The notes under the pieces were generated by a model. That model was not told the origin of the DNA. It saw only the letters and a list, made by a program, of their open reading frames with translations, and made no database searches. Below, one piece after another: positions 1-5,499 of a DNA stretch of 5,499 bases. Made by a program: the position numbers and the translations under genes. Position 1 is the first letter of the stretch, and each line of letters opens with the position of its first letter. Origin of the DNA: an uncultured Lachnospiraceae bacterium (lineage in GTDB: Bacteria; Bacillota; Clostridia; Lachnospirales; Lachnospiraceae); contig CACZSE010000250.1 of assembly GCA_902783735.1 (NCBI GenBank), forward strand, positions 1 through 5,499, in the 5' to 3' direction.

Positions 1-1876
1 TTTTACCTTTTAAGACCGTATTTTTTAATATATCTTCAGGCTTTTCGGATTTACCGGCGCCTGCCTCCGTGCCTTTTACTTTTCCCAATGAAACATTGGA
101 CGCATTCGCATCGATTCCGGCTTCCGTTAAAGCATTCATCTTTTCGATATAGATAATATCAGCATCGGTCTTATTTCTTAACAGGTTGGCAGCCAGAGCC
201 GTACTCATGAGCAGGTTCTGGTTAGGGTTTGAAATGGCCATGGTCAGACCGTTTGCTATTGCCATGCTTAAAAACGTTGCATTCAGATAACCTCTTTGCG
301 GAAGTCCGAATGATATATTTGAAAGTCCGCAGGTCGTGGCATAGCCGTTTTCATAGCAATATCTGATGGTCTCGAGCGTCTCGATTCCCGCATTTTTATT
401 TGCTCCTACTGTCGCTACAAGTCCGTCAACCACAATATCTTCTTTCGAAAAACCATACTTAAAGGCTTCTTTGCTAACAGTATCTATTATCCCGATCTTT
501 TCTTCAAGGCTCTCGGGAAGTCCCTTATCGGAAAGCGGGAGCAATATAAACATGGCTCCGTATTTTTTTGCTATCTTAAGAAGCGGATCCCTTTTATGAC
601 TCTCATTTGAAATGGAATTTATGAGCGCCCTTCCCGGATATCTTCTGAGCGCCGCCTCAATGATGTCAACATGCGAAGAATCGATACATAATGGCAGCTG
701 GGTTACTGTAGATAACTCTTCTATCGTCTGAAGCATGAGTGCCTTTTCATCAACTTCACCCATGCCAAGGTTTACATCCAACAGTGAAGCTCCGTTCGCT
801 TCCTGTTCAGTGGCAAATTCCAAAGCTCTAGAAATATTACCTTCTCGCAATTCCGCTTGAAATGCTTTTTTACCGGTCGGATTGATCCTTTCTCCCACTA
901 TCATAAAGCTGTCATCAAGCGTAAATGAAACAGTCTTACGCTCACTGGTAAGATAATGCATATGAGGTCTTTTAATGAGTTTTATATCGGCTTTTTCATA
1001 ATGCTTATCAAAGACTGCCTTGATATAGTCCGGATTGGTACCGCAGCATCCGCCTATGATGGTAGCACCTGCATCTATGATATCTGCCATCTCTTCTGCA
1101 AAATTTTCCGGTGTGTTGTCATATACAGTATCGCCGTTCTCATCAAGCCTCGGAATGCCGGCATTGGGCTTTGCGATTATCGGGATATCTACAACCTCCC
1201 GCATTGCACGTACATTTACACTCATGTCCTTAGGGCCTGTAGAACAGTTTGTGCCGATCGCATCAACTCCAAGGCTTGCAAGAGTGATCGCTGCTGTTCT
1301 TGCATCGGTACCCAGTAAGGTGCGTCCGTCAGATTCGAATGTGAGTGTAGCCATGATCGGAAGATCACATAATTCCTTTATGGCAATGACACAGGCTCTT
1401 GTTTCCTGCACGCTCATCATGGTCTCAACGATAAACAGATCCACACCTGCGTCAATAAGAGCCGATGCCTGTTCCTTGTAAATATCTATCAGCTCTTCAA
1501 AATCCATGGGTCCCATCGGCTTGAGCATGACGCCTGTCATGGTCATGTCGCCAGCAATATATACCTTATGATCGGTATATGAGGCCGCTTTTTTTGCATT
1601 TGCCACCAGACCCATATTTATCTCCCTGAGTCTGTCAGCTATACCGTGTTCCGAAAGCTTAGGCCTGTTTGCCGTAAATGTCGGAGCATAAAGTATGTCG
1701 GTACCTGCCATGCAATAGCCTGACTGTATCTTTATCTGTACATCCGGGTTGTCGATCATCCAGGCTTCGGGACATACTCCCTGAGGCATGCCTTCCTTAA
1801 AAAGACATGATCCCATACCTCCATCCAGCAAAACTACTCTTTTTTCGGTTAATTCTTTAAATTCTTGCTTTGTCAT
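1..1876 (-). CDS. metH: Cobalamin-dependent methionine synthase, N-terminal 625 residues (cut by window edge)
   Basis: MetH moves a methyl group from 5-methyltetrahydrofolate, through cobalamin, to homocysteine, making methionine and tetrahydrofolate in the cytoplasm. The translation starts MTKQEFKELTEKR and reaches the barrel-opening motif LLDGGMGS at residues 16-23. The homocysteine-methyltransferase barrel covers about residues 10-300 and holds the three zinc-ligand cysteines: Cys211 (in TNCSTGP) and Cys277-Cys278 (in GGCCGTNP). The pterin-binding barrel runs from about 323 to 590, with GERINPTG at 328-335, DVNLG at 367-371, CIDSS at 397-401, INSISNE at 419-425 and GLSNISFG at 517-524. A Gly/Ala/Lys-rich linker follows, and the sequence leaves the window at LKNTVLKGK, which looks like the first helix of the cobalamin cap domain. 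The cobalamin-binding motif and any reactivation domain therefore lie outside, so the MetH subtype cannot be judged. The ATG at 1876 has only a weak purine-rich site (AAGAGA, 1881-1886) four bases upstream, but no other in-frame start fits the family's N-terminus better. No frameshift is seen. Confidence 0.95.
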   Translation of the reverse strand, partial: MTKQEFKELTEKRVVLLDGGMGSCLFKEGMPQGVCPEAWMIDNPDVQIKIQSGYCMAGTDILYAPTFTANRPKLSEHGIADRLREINMGLVANAKKAASYTDHKVYIAGDMTMTGVMLKPMGPMDFEELIDIYKEQASALIDAGVDLFIVETMMSVQETRACVIAIKELCDLPIMATLTFESDGRTLLGTDARTAAITLASLGVDAIGTNCSTGPKDMSVNVRAMREVVDIPIIAKPNAGIPRLDENGDTVYDNTPENFAEEMADIIDAGATIIGGCCGTNPDYIKAVFDKHYEKADIKLIKRPHMHYLTSERKTVSFTLDDSFMIVGERINPTGKKAFQAELREGNISRALEFATEQEANGASLLDVNLGMGEVDEKALMLQTIEELSTVTQLPLCIDSSHVDIIEAALRRYPGRALINSISNESHKRDPLLKIAKKYGAMFILLPLSDKGLPESLEEKIGIIDTVSKEAFKYGFSKEDIVVDGLVATVGANKNAGIETLETIRYCYENGYATTCGLSNISFGLPQRGYLNATFLSMAIANGLTMAISNPNQNLLMSTALAANLLRNKTDADIIYIEKMNALTEAGIDANASNVSLGKVKGTEAGAGKSEKPEDILKNTVLKGK

Positions 1877-1907
1877 AAGATCTCTTTACTTTCTATGAAC
1901 GAAAAAA

Positions 1908-1935
1908 ATTATATCCGTCGATCATTATATATCAA
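1908..1935 (-). promoter_or_regulatory. Putative sigma-A promoter of metH
   Basis: On the minus strand a TTGATA box (1930-1935, five of six matches to the -35 consensus) is followed after 16 bases by a perfect TATAAT (1908-1913). Transcription would start near 1901, giving a leader of only about 25 bases before the metH ATG. A second TATAAT lies at 1924-1929 but has no good -35 partner. The -35 box overlaps the tail of the preceding terminator. The leader is too short for a SAM (S-box) or cobalamin riboswitch, so any methionine or B12 control would have to act through a protein factor or an upstream transcript. Confidence 0.5.
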
Positions 1936-1979
1936 AAACACCAAAGATGCTTGTAACTTTATACATGATCTTTGGTGTT
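1932..1979 (-). terminator. Rho-independent terminator of the lipoprotein gene
   Basis: A perfect 12-bp inverted repeat pairs 1937-1948 with 1968-1979 (AACACCAAAGAT / ATCTTTGGTGTT). The loop can fold further: C1950-G1967 and 1952-1955 with 1962-1965 pair across one bulged base and one T-T mismatch, leaving a six-base tip. Read on the minus strand, the stem starts eight bases after the lipoprotein stop codon and ends in a run of five T. No T-run follows on the plus strand, so it should act only in the direction of the genes here. Confidence 0.8.
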
Positions 1980-1987
1980 CATAATGC

Positions 1988-2611
1988 TTATTCCGTTTCA
2001 GAATCGTTCAGAGCATTTTCGGTTTCAGAGAATTCATTCTCATCACTTTCCTCTTCAAACTCCTCATAATACTCTTCCTCTTCCTCCTCTTCGGTATCAG
2101 AGGTGGCTGATTCTTCATCGACCGGTTTGAAATCCGTTACCTCTTCTTCGGTGATGGTCACTCCCTCACCTTCCGGAACCCCACCCTGAAGGATAATGGA
2201 TATATAATTGACTCTGGTAAGCGCCCTGTCATAGTTCTGCTTTGCCATATCCACGAGCTGCTCATCGGAATTGTCGGGATCCGCAGCCCATTCTTTGTAA
2301 AGTCTGGATGCTTCCTGTATGTAGGTATATGCATCGTCGGCAAGCTCTTCACAGGCACTGAAATTCTTTGGTACCTCAAGTTCGGACATGGCCTTGAACT
2401 GTTCGGTAAGTTTATCAAGCTGGTCACATACAAGCGACGGAGCCTGTGATTTGCTCTCATCGATAAGATCAAGAGTTTCGGTGATAATGGTTATATTACC
2501 CTGAAATGCCATCATCCCGTCGTAATAATTCTGCAGCTTTTCGGTATTGCCGCATCCGCAGAGTAAAACAGAAAGTGTGGCAACGCACAATGAGTAGATT
2601 ATCTTCTTCAT
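1988..2611 (-). CDS. Predicted lipoprotein with acidic C-terminal tail, function unknown
   Basis: The 207-residue product begins with a lipoprotein signal peptide: MKK, a hydrophobic stretch at residues 4-17, then a lipobox-like LCGC with Cys20 as the likely lipidated residue. The Cys at -2 of the lipobox is unusual, but the pattern otherwise fits. The mature protein should be anchored to the outer face of the cytoplasmic membrane. Residues 25-142 look mostly helical, with one cysteine each at 62 and 87 that could form a disulfide. Residues 151-207 are extremely acidic (28 Asp/Glu and one Lys), including a run of seven Glu at 174-180, and are probably disordered. I do not recognise the family. 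The ATG at 2611 has a weak GGGA site five bases upstream, but the signal peptide supports this start. The gene has its own terminator and possibly its own promoter, and nothing in the neighbours suggests a job. Confidence 0.85.
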   Translation of the reverse strand: MKKIIYSLCVATLSVLLCGCGNTEKLQNYYDGMMAFQGNITIITETLDLIDESKSQAPSLVCDQLDKLTEQFKAMSELEVPKNFSACEELADDAYTYIQEASRLYKEWAADPDNSDEQLVDMAKQNYDRALTRVNYISIILQGGVPEGEGVTITEEEVTDFKPVDEESATSDTEEEEEEEYYEEFEEESDENEFSETENALNDSETE

Positions 2612-2663
2612 ATCATTCCCATAAACTATATAATGTGTTTTACAATATTACATACCACAAGAT

Positions 2664-2672
2664 ATAATAACA
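2664..2672 (-). promoter_or_regulatory. Possible extended -10 promoter of the lipoprotein gene
   Basis: On the minus strand the sequence TGTTATTAT fits an extended -10 element (TG, one base, then TATTAT, five of six matches to consensus). No strong -35 box lies at the ideal distance; TTCACT sits 15 bases upstream of the hexamer. Transcription would start about 45 bases before the ATG. The spacer is so AT-rich that similar matches can arise by chance. Confidence 0.35.
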
Positions 2673-2733
2673 CATTTTCTGTAAAGTGAACAGATATAAT
2701 ATAAAGTTTTTGATATATACTCATCGGTTAAAG

Positions 2734-3357
2734 CTATCCGCACTGCTTTAACTCATTATAAATGACATCGGCCAGAATAGTGTGGCTGTATGCATCAAGA
2801 TGCTCCTGATCTACTTTACTTGGTAAAACATGCTTTGAAGCTGCAAGAAAATGTACATGTCTCGATCTTGCGATCTTTTTATATTCATTTTCAAGGCCCC
2901 TGGACACCTTTACCGATCTTGTATCAAACTCGGGATCATAGTCGTCTTTCCAAACATCATCGCCAAGGTGAATGGGCGAGATCAAAAGAACCTGTTTAGG
3001 CGAAACATATTGAAGGATTATATCCAAACAGTCATCAATTCCGGCAGCAATATCTTTTGGAGTACTCATGTTATGAGCCTTGCAATCGTTCGTACCGAGC
3101 ATAAGAATAACATTTTCAAGATGACCGCATCTGTTTAATATTTCGGGCAATGAATCGATGCCCTTTCTTCCGGGTCTTGTCTGATCTTCATAAATTGTGG
3201 TTCGTCCGCACAGACCTTCCTCGATCACATTTGCATTTTCTTCTCCGAGTCTCTTTTGAAGAAGACCGGTCCATCTGATGCTTTGAGGAAATCTTTCTTT
3301 TGTTGAAGGGTTGTATCCCCATGTGTTTGAATCACCGAAGCATAATATGTTTCTCAT
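2734..3357 (-). CDS. SGNH/GDSL-family hydrolase, arylesterase/acyltransferase (MsAcT-like)
   Basis: This 207-residue protein is a complete single-domain SGNH hydrolase, expected to cleave or transfer an acyl ester group; the natural substrate cannot be read from sequence. Block I is FGDSNTWGY with nucleophile Ser10. Block II is EEGLCGRTT, where Gly51 is in the oxyanion-hole position. Block III is LGTND with Asn90. Block V is VDQEHLDA, giving Asp183 and His186 of the triad. From recalled family knowledge, the phrases IRWTGLL, EEGL-x-x-RTT and LGTND-x-KA closely match Mycobacterium smegmatis MsAcT, an esterase known for acyl transfer in water. The usual Gly-Ile between Asp and His of block V is Gln-Glu here. 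There is no signal peptide, so it should be cytoplasmic. The start is fixed by a strong AGGAGA site and by the family N-terminus, which begins a few residues before GDS. An alternative role is carbohydrate-acetyl esterase. Confidence 0.9.
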   Translation of the reverse strand: MRNILCFGDSNTWGYNPSTKERFPQSIRWTGLLQKRLGEENANVIEEGLCGRTTIYEDQTRPGRKGIDSLPEILNRCGHLENVILMLGTNDCKAHNMSTPKDIAAGIDDCLDIILQYVSPKQVLLISPIHLGDDVWKDDYDPEFDTRSVKVSRGLENEYKKIARSRHVHFLAASKHVLPSKVDQEHLDAYSHTILADVIYNELKQCG

Positions 3358-3363
3358 AGTCTG

Positions 3364-3369
3364 TCTCCT
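3364..3369 (-). promoter_or_regulatory. Shine-Dalgarno site of the SGNH hydrolase gene
   Basis: AGGAGA on the minus strand lies six bases upstream of the ATG at 3357. It is a near-ideal ribosome binding site and confirms that start. Confidence 0.8.
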
Positions 3370-3381
3370 ATCTGTAAGAAA

Positions 3382-3410
3382 ATATTATCATCGGCTAAAG
3401 TCTGTGTCTA
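3382..3410 (-). promoter_or_regulatory. Possible promoter of the SGNH hydrolase gene
   Basis: On the minus strand TAGACA (3405-3410, five of six matches to TTGACA) is followed after 17 bases by TAATAT (3382-3387, four of six). A better -10 match, GATAAT, overlaps it two bases upstream with a 15-base spacer. The position fits a short leader before the Shine-Dalgarno site, but the match is only moderate. Confidence 0.35.
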
Positions 3411-3431
3411 ATTGGTAATACTTTTTGTCTG

Positions 3432-3450
3432 TTATAAGCAAAACTTATAA
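3432..3450 (-). repeat. Small inverted repeat over the Sel1-gene stop codon
   Basis: TTATAAG (3432-3438) and CTTATAA (3444-3450) form a 7-bp stem with a five-base loop, and the second arm contains the Sel1-gene stop codon (3445-3447). It could protect the mRNA 3' end or act as a weak terminator. The stem has one G-C pair and no T-run follows on the minus strand, so a terminator role is doubtful. Confidence 0.3.
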
Positions 3451-4557
3451 TTGTTCTTGTGTCTCCTCATCATCCTTAACCACCCTGTAAGAATCTATAT
3501 AAAAACGGTTTCCTTCGATCTCAAGCAGGGTCATGTTTCTGTAGACAAACTGATACAGATCGCTGTTCTGCTCGCCTCGTATACCTGTTATAAAAGCCTG
3601 ATATGGAAATTCATCGACACTCACATCGGTAGTCTCATCAAACTTAAGCGTGACCGAATCCACAAGACCGCAAAAACTTTTCGATGGAATGGTCAACAGA
3701 GTACAGCCACCTGCATCATCTCCCGCAAAGCCTGACGCTTTAAGGAAATATTCTCCGTATTTATTGTCCAAAGTTATATCCATGCCCACGGAATGATGAA
3801 GCAGATCTCCGATATAGACAGGGAATGGATATGATACTTCTTTTTCAAAGAACTCCTTTGGAAGCTGACTTTTAACTCTTTCAAGCGCTTCCTCTATCTT
3901 GTTCAGAACCTTTTTATCGCCATAATGAGACTCAAATTCAATTCTCTTTTCAATGGCACATTTTGCTTCGAGATAGTACTGATAAGCCAGTTCGGCATCC
4001 TTCTCGACACCGTAGCCGTTTTCGAATAAACCGCCAACCCTGAGTGCCACATCGGCAAATTTACATTCATAATTTCTGTTACAAAAGAAATCTCTGTTCT
4101 CAGAGTACATGCTGAGTATAAGACTCGCTCCTGCAGAAGCACTCTTAATGCATCCGTTTCCCGTCAAAAACATATCCGCAAGCTTATATTGTGATTCGTA
4201 TATACCGTGGGCCGCCCCTATGCTGTAGCATTGAAACGCCTTTTCATATTCGGGAATGCCGTTGTTACAGCGTCCGTAATAATATATATATCCGAGAGTA
4301 TTATAACAAAACGGATCGTCCGTAAGTTCTGCAAGTCTTAAAAGACAGTCTCTGGATTCAAACCAGTCTTCTTCGAATATACCGTCTCCTCCGTAACAAC
4401 CGTAAGCCTTTGCATGAAGTGCTACAGGCCAGTCTTTTTTACAGCCCTCTTCAACATACGAACGGTACTTTTCTATTTCCTCTTTTGGAATACTGTCAAC
4501 ATCATCTACGTACTTTTCTATGAATTCGATCTTTTCTTCGTCAGTTATCTTTTTCAT
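3445..4557 (-). CDS. Sel1-like repeat protein with uncharacterised C-terminal region
   Basis: The 370-residue product has no signal peptide or membrane segment and should be cytoplasmic. Residues 1-40 are charged and helical. From about 46 to 200 there are Sel1-type (TPR-like) helical repeats: degenerate at 46-78, clearest at 84-119 (LGYIYYYG, then EKAFQCYSIGAAHG), another at 120-148 (YKLADMFLTGNG), and one at 168-200 (LFENGYGVEKDAELAYQYYLEA). Such repeats form superhelical scaffolds that bind other proteins. A charged helix at 203-240 leads into a separate region (about 241-370) rich in beta-type residues that I cannot assign. The protein has 12 cysteines, mostly within the repeats, which is high for a cytosolic scaffold, although no CxxC pair is seen. 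The start is supported by a strong Shine-Dalgarno site at 4561-4567. The 78-base upstream gap and a candidate promoter suggest independent transcription. Proteins like this are often annotated as hypothetical, and the partner is unknown. Confidence 0.85.
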   Translation of the reverse strand: MKKITDEEKIEFIEKYVDDVDSIPKEEIEKYRSYVEEGCKKDWPVALHAKAYGCYGGDGIFEEDWFESRDCLLRLAELTDDPFCYNTLGYIYYYGRCNNGIPEYEKAFQCYSIGAAHGIYESQYKLADMFLTGNGCIKSASAGASLILSMYSENRDFFCNRNYECKFADVALRVGGLFENGYGVEKDAELAYQYYLEAKCAIEKRIEFESHYGDKKVLNKIEEALERVKSQLPKEFFEKEVSYPFPVYIGDLLHHSVGMDITLDNKYGEYFLKASGFAGDDAGGCTLLTIPSKSFCGLVDSVTLKFDETTDVSVDEFPYQAFITGIRGEQNSDLYQFVYRNMTLLEIEGNRFYIDSYRVVKDDEETQEQL

Positions 4558-4560
4558 ATA

Positions 4561-4567
4561 TCCCTCC
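4561..4567 (-). promoter_or_regulatory. Shine-Dalgarno site of the Sel1 gene
   Basis: GGAGGGA on the minus strand ends three bases before the ATG at 4557. It is a strong, slightly close-set ribosome binding site that supports this start over the in-frame alternatives downstream. Confidence 0.7.
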
Positions 4568-4583
4568 GCTCATCAACAAAGCA

Positions 4584-4612
4584 TATATATGATACGATCA
4601 TCGATATGTTAA
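4584..4612 (-). promoter_or_regulatory. Possible promoter of the Sel1 gene
   Basis: On the minus strand TTAACA (4607-4612, five of six matches to TTGACA) is followed after 17 bases by TATATA (4584-4589, four of six matches to TATAAT). It lies between the permease stop codon and the Sel1 start, at a sensible distance. The spacer is AT-rich, so chance matches are possible. No rho-independent terminator is visible for the permease here, so read-through from upstream is also possible. Confidence 0.4.
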
Positions 4613-4635
4613 TTATATAATATCACATACAGGCT

Positions 4636-5499
4636 TTACATAGAGATCAAAAGATATAAAGGTATCATAAAAGCTAAAAAGATAAGATTGTAAACCGTAA
4701 ATTCAAGGATATATTTTGGAACGTTTTTCTCTTCCATGCTAGCATATGCTTTATATGAGATCAGGCTTGCCATGGAAGCGATAAGTGTTCCAAGGCCTCC
4801 GACATTTACACCGCATAAAAGTGCTTTATAGTTATCGGTAAAGCCGCTTAACATGAGAGTTGCGGGAACATTGCTTATGAACTGACTCAAAAGCACCGAT
4901 ATGCCAAATTCTCTTCCTGTTACAGTATTCTGTAAAAGATCGTGCACCTGTGATATTCTGCCCATATTTCCGGTAAATACGAAAAATCCTATAAATGTGA
5001 GAAGCAATATATAATCTGCTCTGAAAAGGATCTTATAATCCATAAAGAATACGACAAAGGCAATGATCACAGCCATTATATACCATGGGATAAGTCTTAA
5101 CACGGAGCACAGAGCAATGATGAACAAAACAAGATATATGACGATCTGGATATAACTTCCGAAATTTTTAACCACTCCCATGTTGCCGTGAACAGCTATC
5201 TCATCGTTTCTTCCGTGCAATATCATTACCGATATGATAAGAAGAATGGCTGCGACCAAAGTATACGGGAACATACACGTTAAAAATTCACCGATACTCA
5301 TGCCTGTAAGACCATACAGATAAAGATTTTGCGGATTTCCGACCGGCGTTAACATGCTTCCCAGATTCGCCGCTATTGTCTGAAGTACGACCAAAGGTAT
5401 GATCACTTTCTCTTTTGAGCAGTTTTTTAAGATCATTATCGAAAACGGGACAAAGGTTATGAGCGCCACATCATTTGTTATGAACATGGCACTGAAAAA
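4636..5499 (-). CDS. ArsB/NhaD/SLC13-type anion permease, C-terminal part (cut by window edge)
   Basis: The visible 287 residues are a polytopic membrane protein of the Ion Transporter superfamily, with about eight or nine hydrophobic segments. The frame is open to the window edge (it begins FFSAM), so the Met codon at 5487 is internal and not the start. Roughly 110-140 N-terminal residues should lie outside, judged from the usual 400-430 residues of the family. Two half-repeat signatures are visible: TNDVALITFVPF (8-19) with LTPVGNPQN (50-58), and later SNVP (209-212) with NVGGLGT (232-238). In this fold such paired motifs form the hairpin loops of the ion and substrate site. A hydrophilic loop at about 96-115 separates the halves. 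The protein ends in a hydrophobic segment with almost no tail. Substrate is uncertain: relatives carry arsenite, sodium/protons, or di- and tricarboxylates. No arsenic genes are adjacent, so an arsB call is not justified. Confidence 0.85.
   Translation of the reverse strand, partial: FFSAMFITNDVALITFVPFSIMILKNCSKEKVIIPLVVLQTIAANLGSMLTPVGNPQNLYLYGLTGMSIGEFLTCMFPYTLVAAILLIISVMILHGRNDEIAVHGNMGVVKNFGSYIQIVIYLVLFIIALCSVLRLIPWYIMAVIIAFVVFFMDYKILFRADYILLLTFIGFFVFTGNMGRISQVHDLLQNTVTGREFGISVLLSQFISNVPATLMLSGFTDNYKALLCGVNVGGLGTLIASMASLISYKAYASMEEKNVPKYILEFTVYNLIFLAFMIPLYLLISM

Noticed and set aside
366..599. 77-residue plus-strand open frame
   Set aside because: It is antisense to the conserved pterin-binding domain of metH, and its composition (rich in Ser, Pro, Thr) is typical of a reverse-frame shadow.
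1035..1481. 148-residue open frame on the plus strand inside metH, and a second one at 956-1318
   Set aside because: Both are antisense to a well-supported metH with conserved zinc-site motifs. Their translations have no recognisable features and they have no clear ribosome binding site.
1932..1979. Bidirectional terminator or attachment site at the 12-bp inverted repeat
   Set aside because: A T-run is present only on the minus strand, and no second copy of the sequence or mobile-element gene is in the window.
2041..2100. Microsatellite or CRISPR-like repeat in the pyrimidine-rich tract
   Set aside because: The repeats are irregular GAA/GAG glutamate codons inside the lipoprotein frame, without spacers or a fixed repeat unit.
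2158..2472. 104-residue minus-strand open frame overlapping the lipoprotein gene in another frame
   Set aside because: It is Arg/Pro/Ser-rich without motifs, while the overlapping lipoprotein frame has a signal peptide, lipobox and terminator.
4636..5487. Treating the Met codon at 5487 as the permease start
   Set aside because: The frame stays open to the window edge, and the TND motif that follows lies in the middle of this family, so the gene is cut by the window rather than short.
4636..5499. Naming the permease arsB or nhaD
   Set aside because: The visible motifs are shared across the superfamily, and no neighbouring arsenic or sodium-related gene supports a specific substrate.

Overview
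The window is AT-rich bacterial DNA, most likely from a low-GC Firmicute of the Clostridia, perhaps a Lachnospiraceae relative such as Butyrivibrio. The basis is protein style (short MetH type, small secreted-type lipoprotein, Sel1 protein), purine-rich Shine-Dalgarno sites and AT-rich spacers. This taxonomic call is inference only. All five genes lie on the minus strand, so transcription runs from high to low coordinates. Both edge genes are cut by the window, and neither needs to be broken in the genome.

In order of transcription: (1) 5499-4636, the C-terminal about 287 residues of an ArsB/NhaD/SLC13-type membrane permease; (2) 4557-3445, a 370-residue cytoplasmic Sel1-repeat protein with an unassigned C-terminal region; (3) 3357-2734, a 207-residue SGNH/GDSL hydrolase resembling the arylesterase/acyltransferase MsAcT; (4) 2611-1988, a 207-residue predicted lipoprotein with a very acidic C-terminal tail; (5) 1876 to beyond position 1, the first 625 residues of cobalamin-dependent methionine synthase MetH, covering the whole homocysteine and pterin (methyl-folate) domains and stopping where the cobalamin module should begin.

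The spacers are 78, 87, 122 and 111 bases, and each holds a plausible sigma-A-type promoter. The lipoprotein gene ends in a clear rho-independent terminator (about 1932-1979), and the metH promoter partly overlaps its base. The genes therefore look like separate transcription units pointing the same way, not one operon, and I see no shared pathway. The only gene with a firmly assignable metabolic role is metH.

I found no RNA gene, CRISPR array, insertion sequence, riboswitch or mobile-element boundary. I do not see convincing evidence of a new biological system. The items most worth a second look are the uncharacterised C-terminal region of the Sel1 protein and the acidic-tailed lipoprotein.
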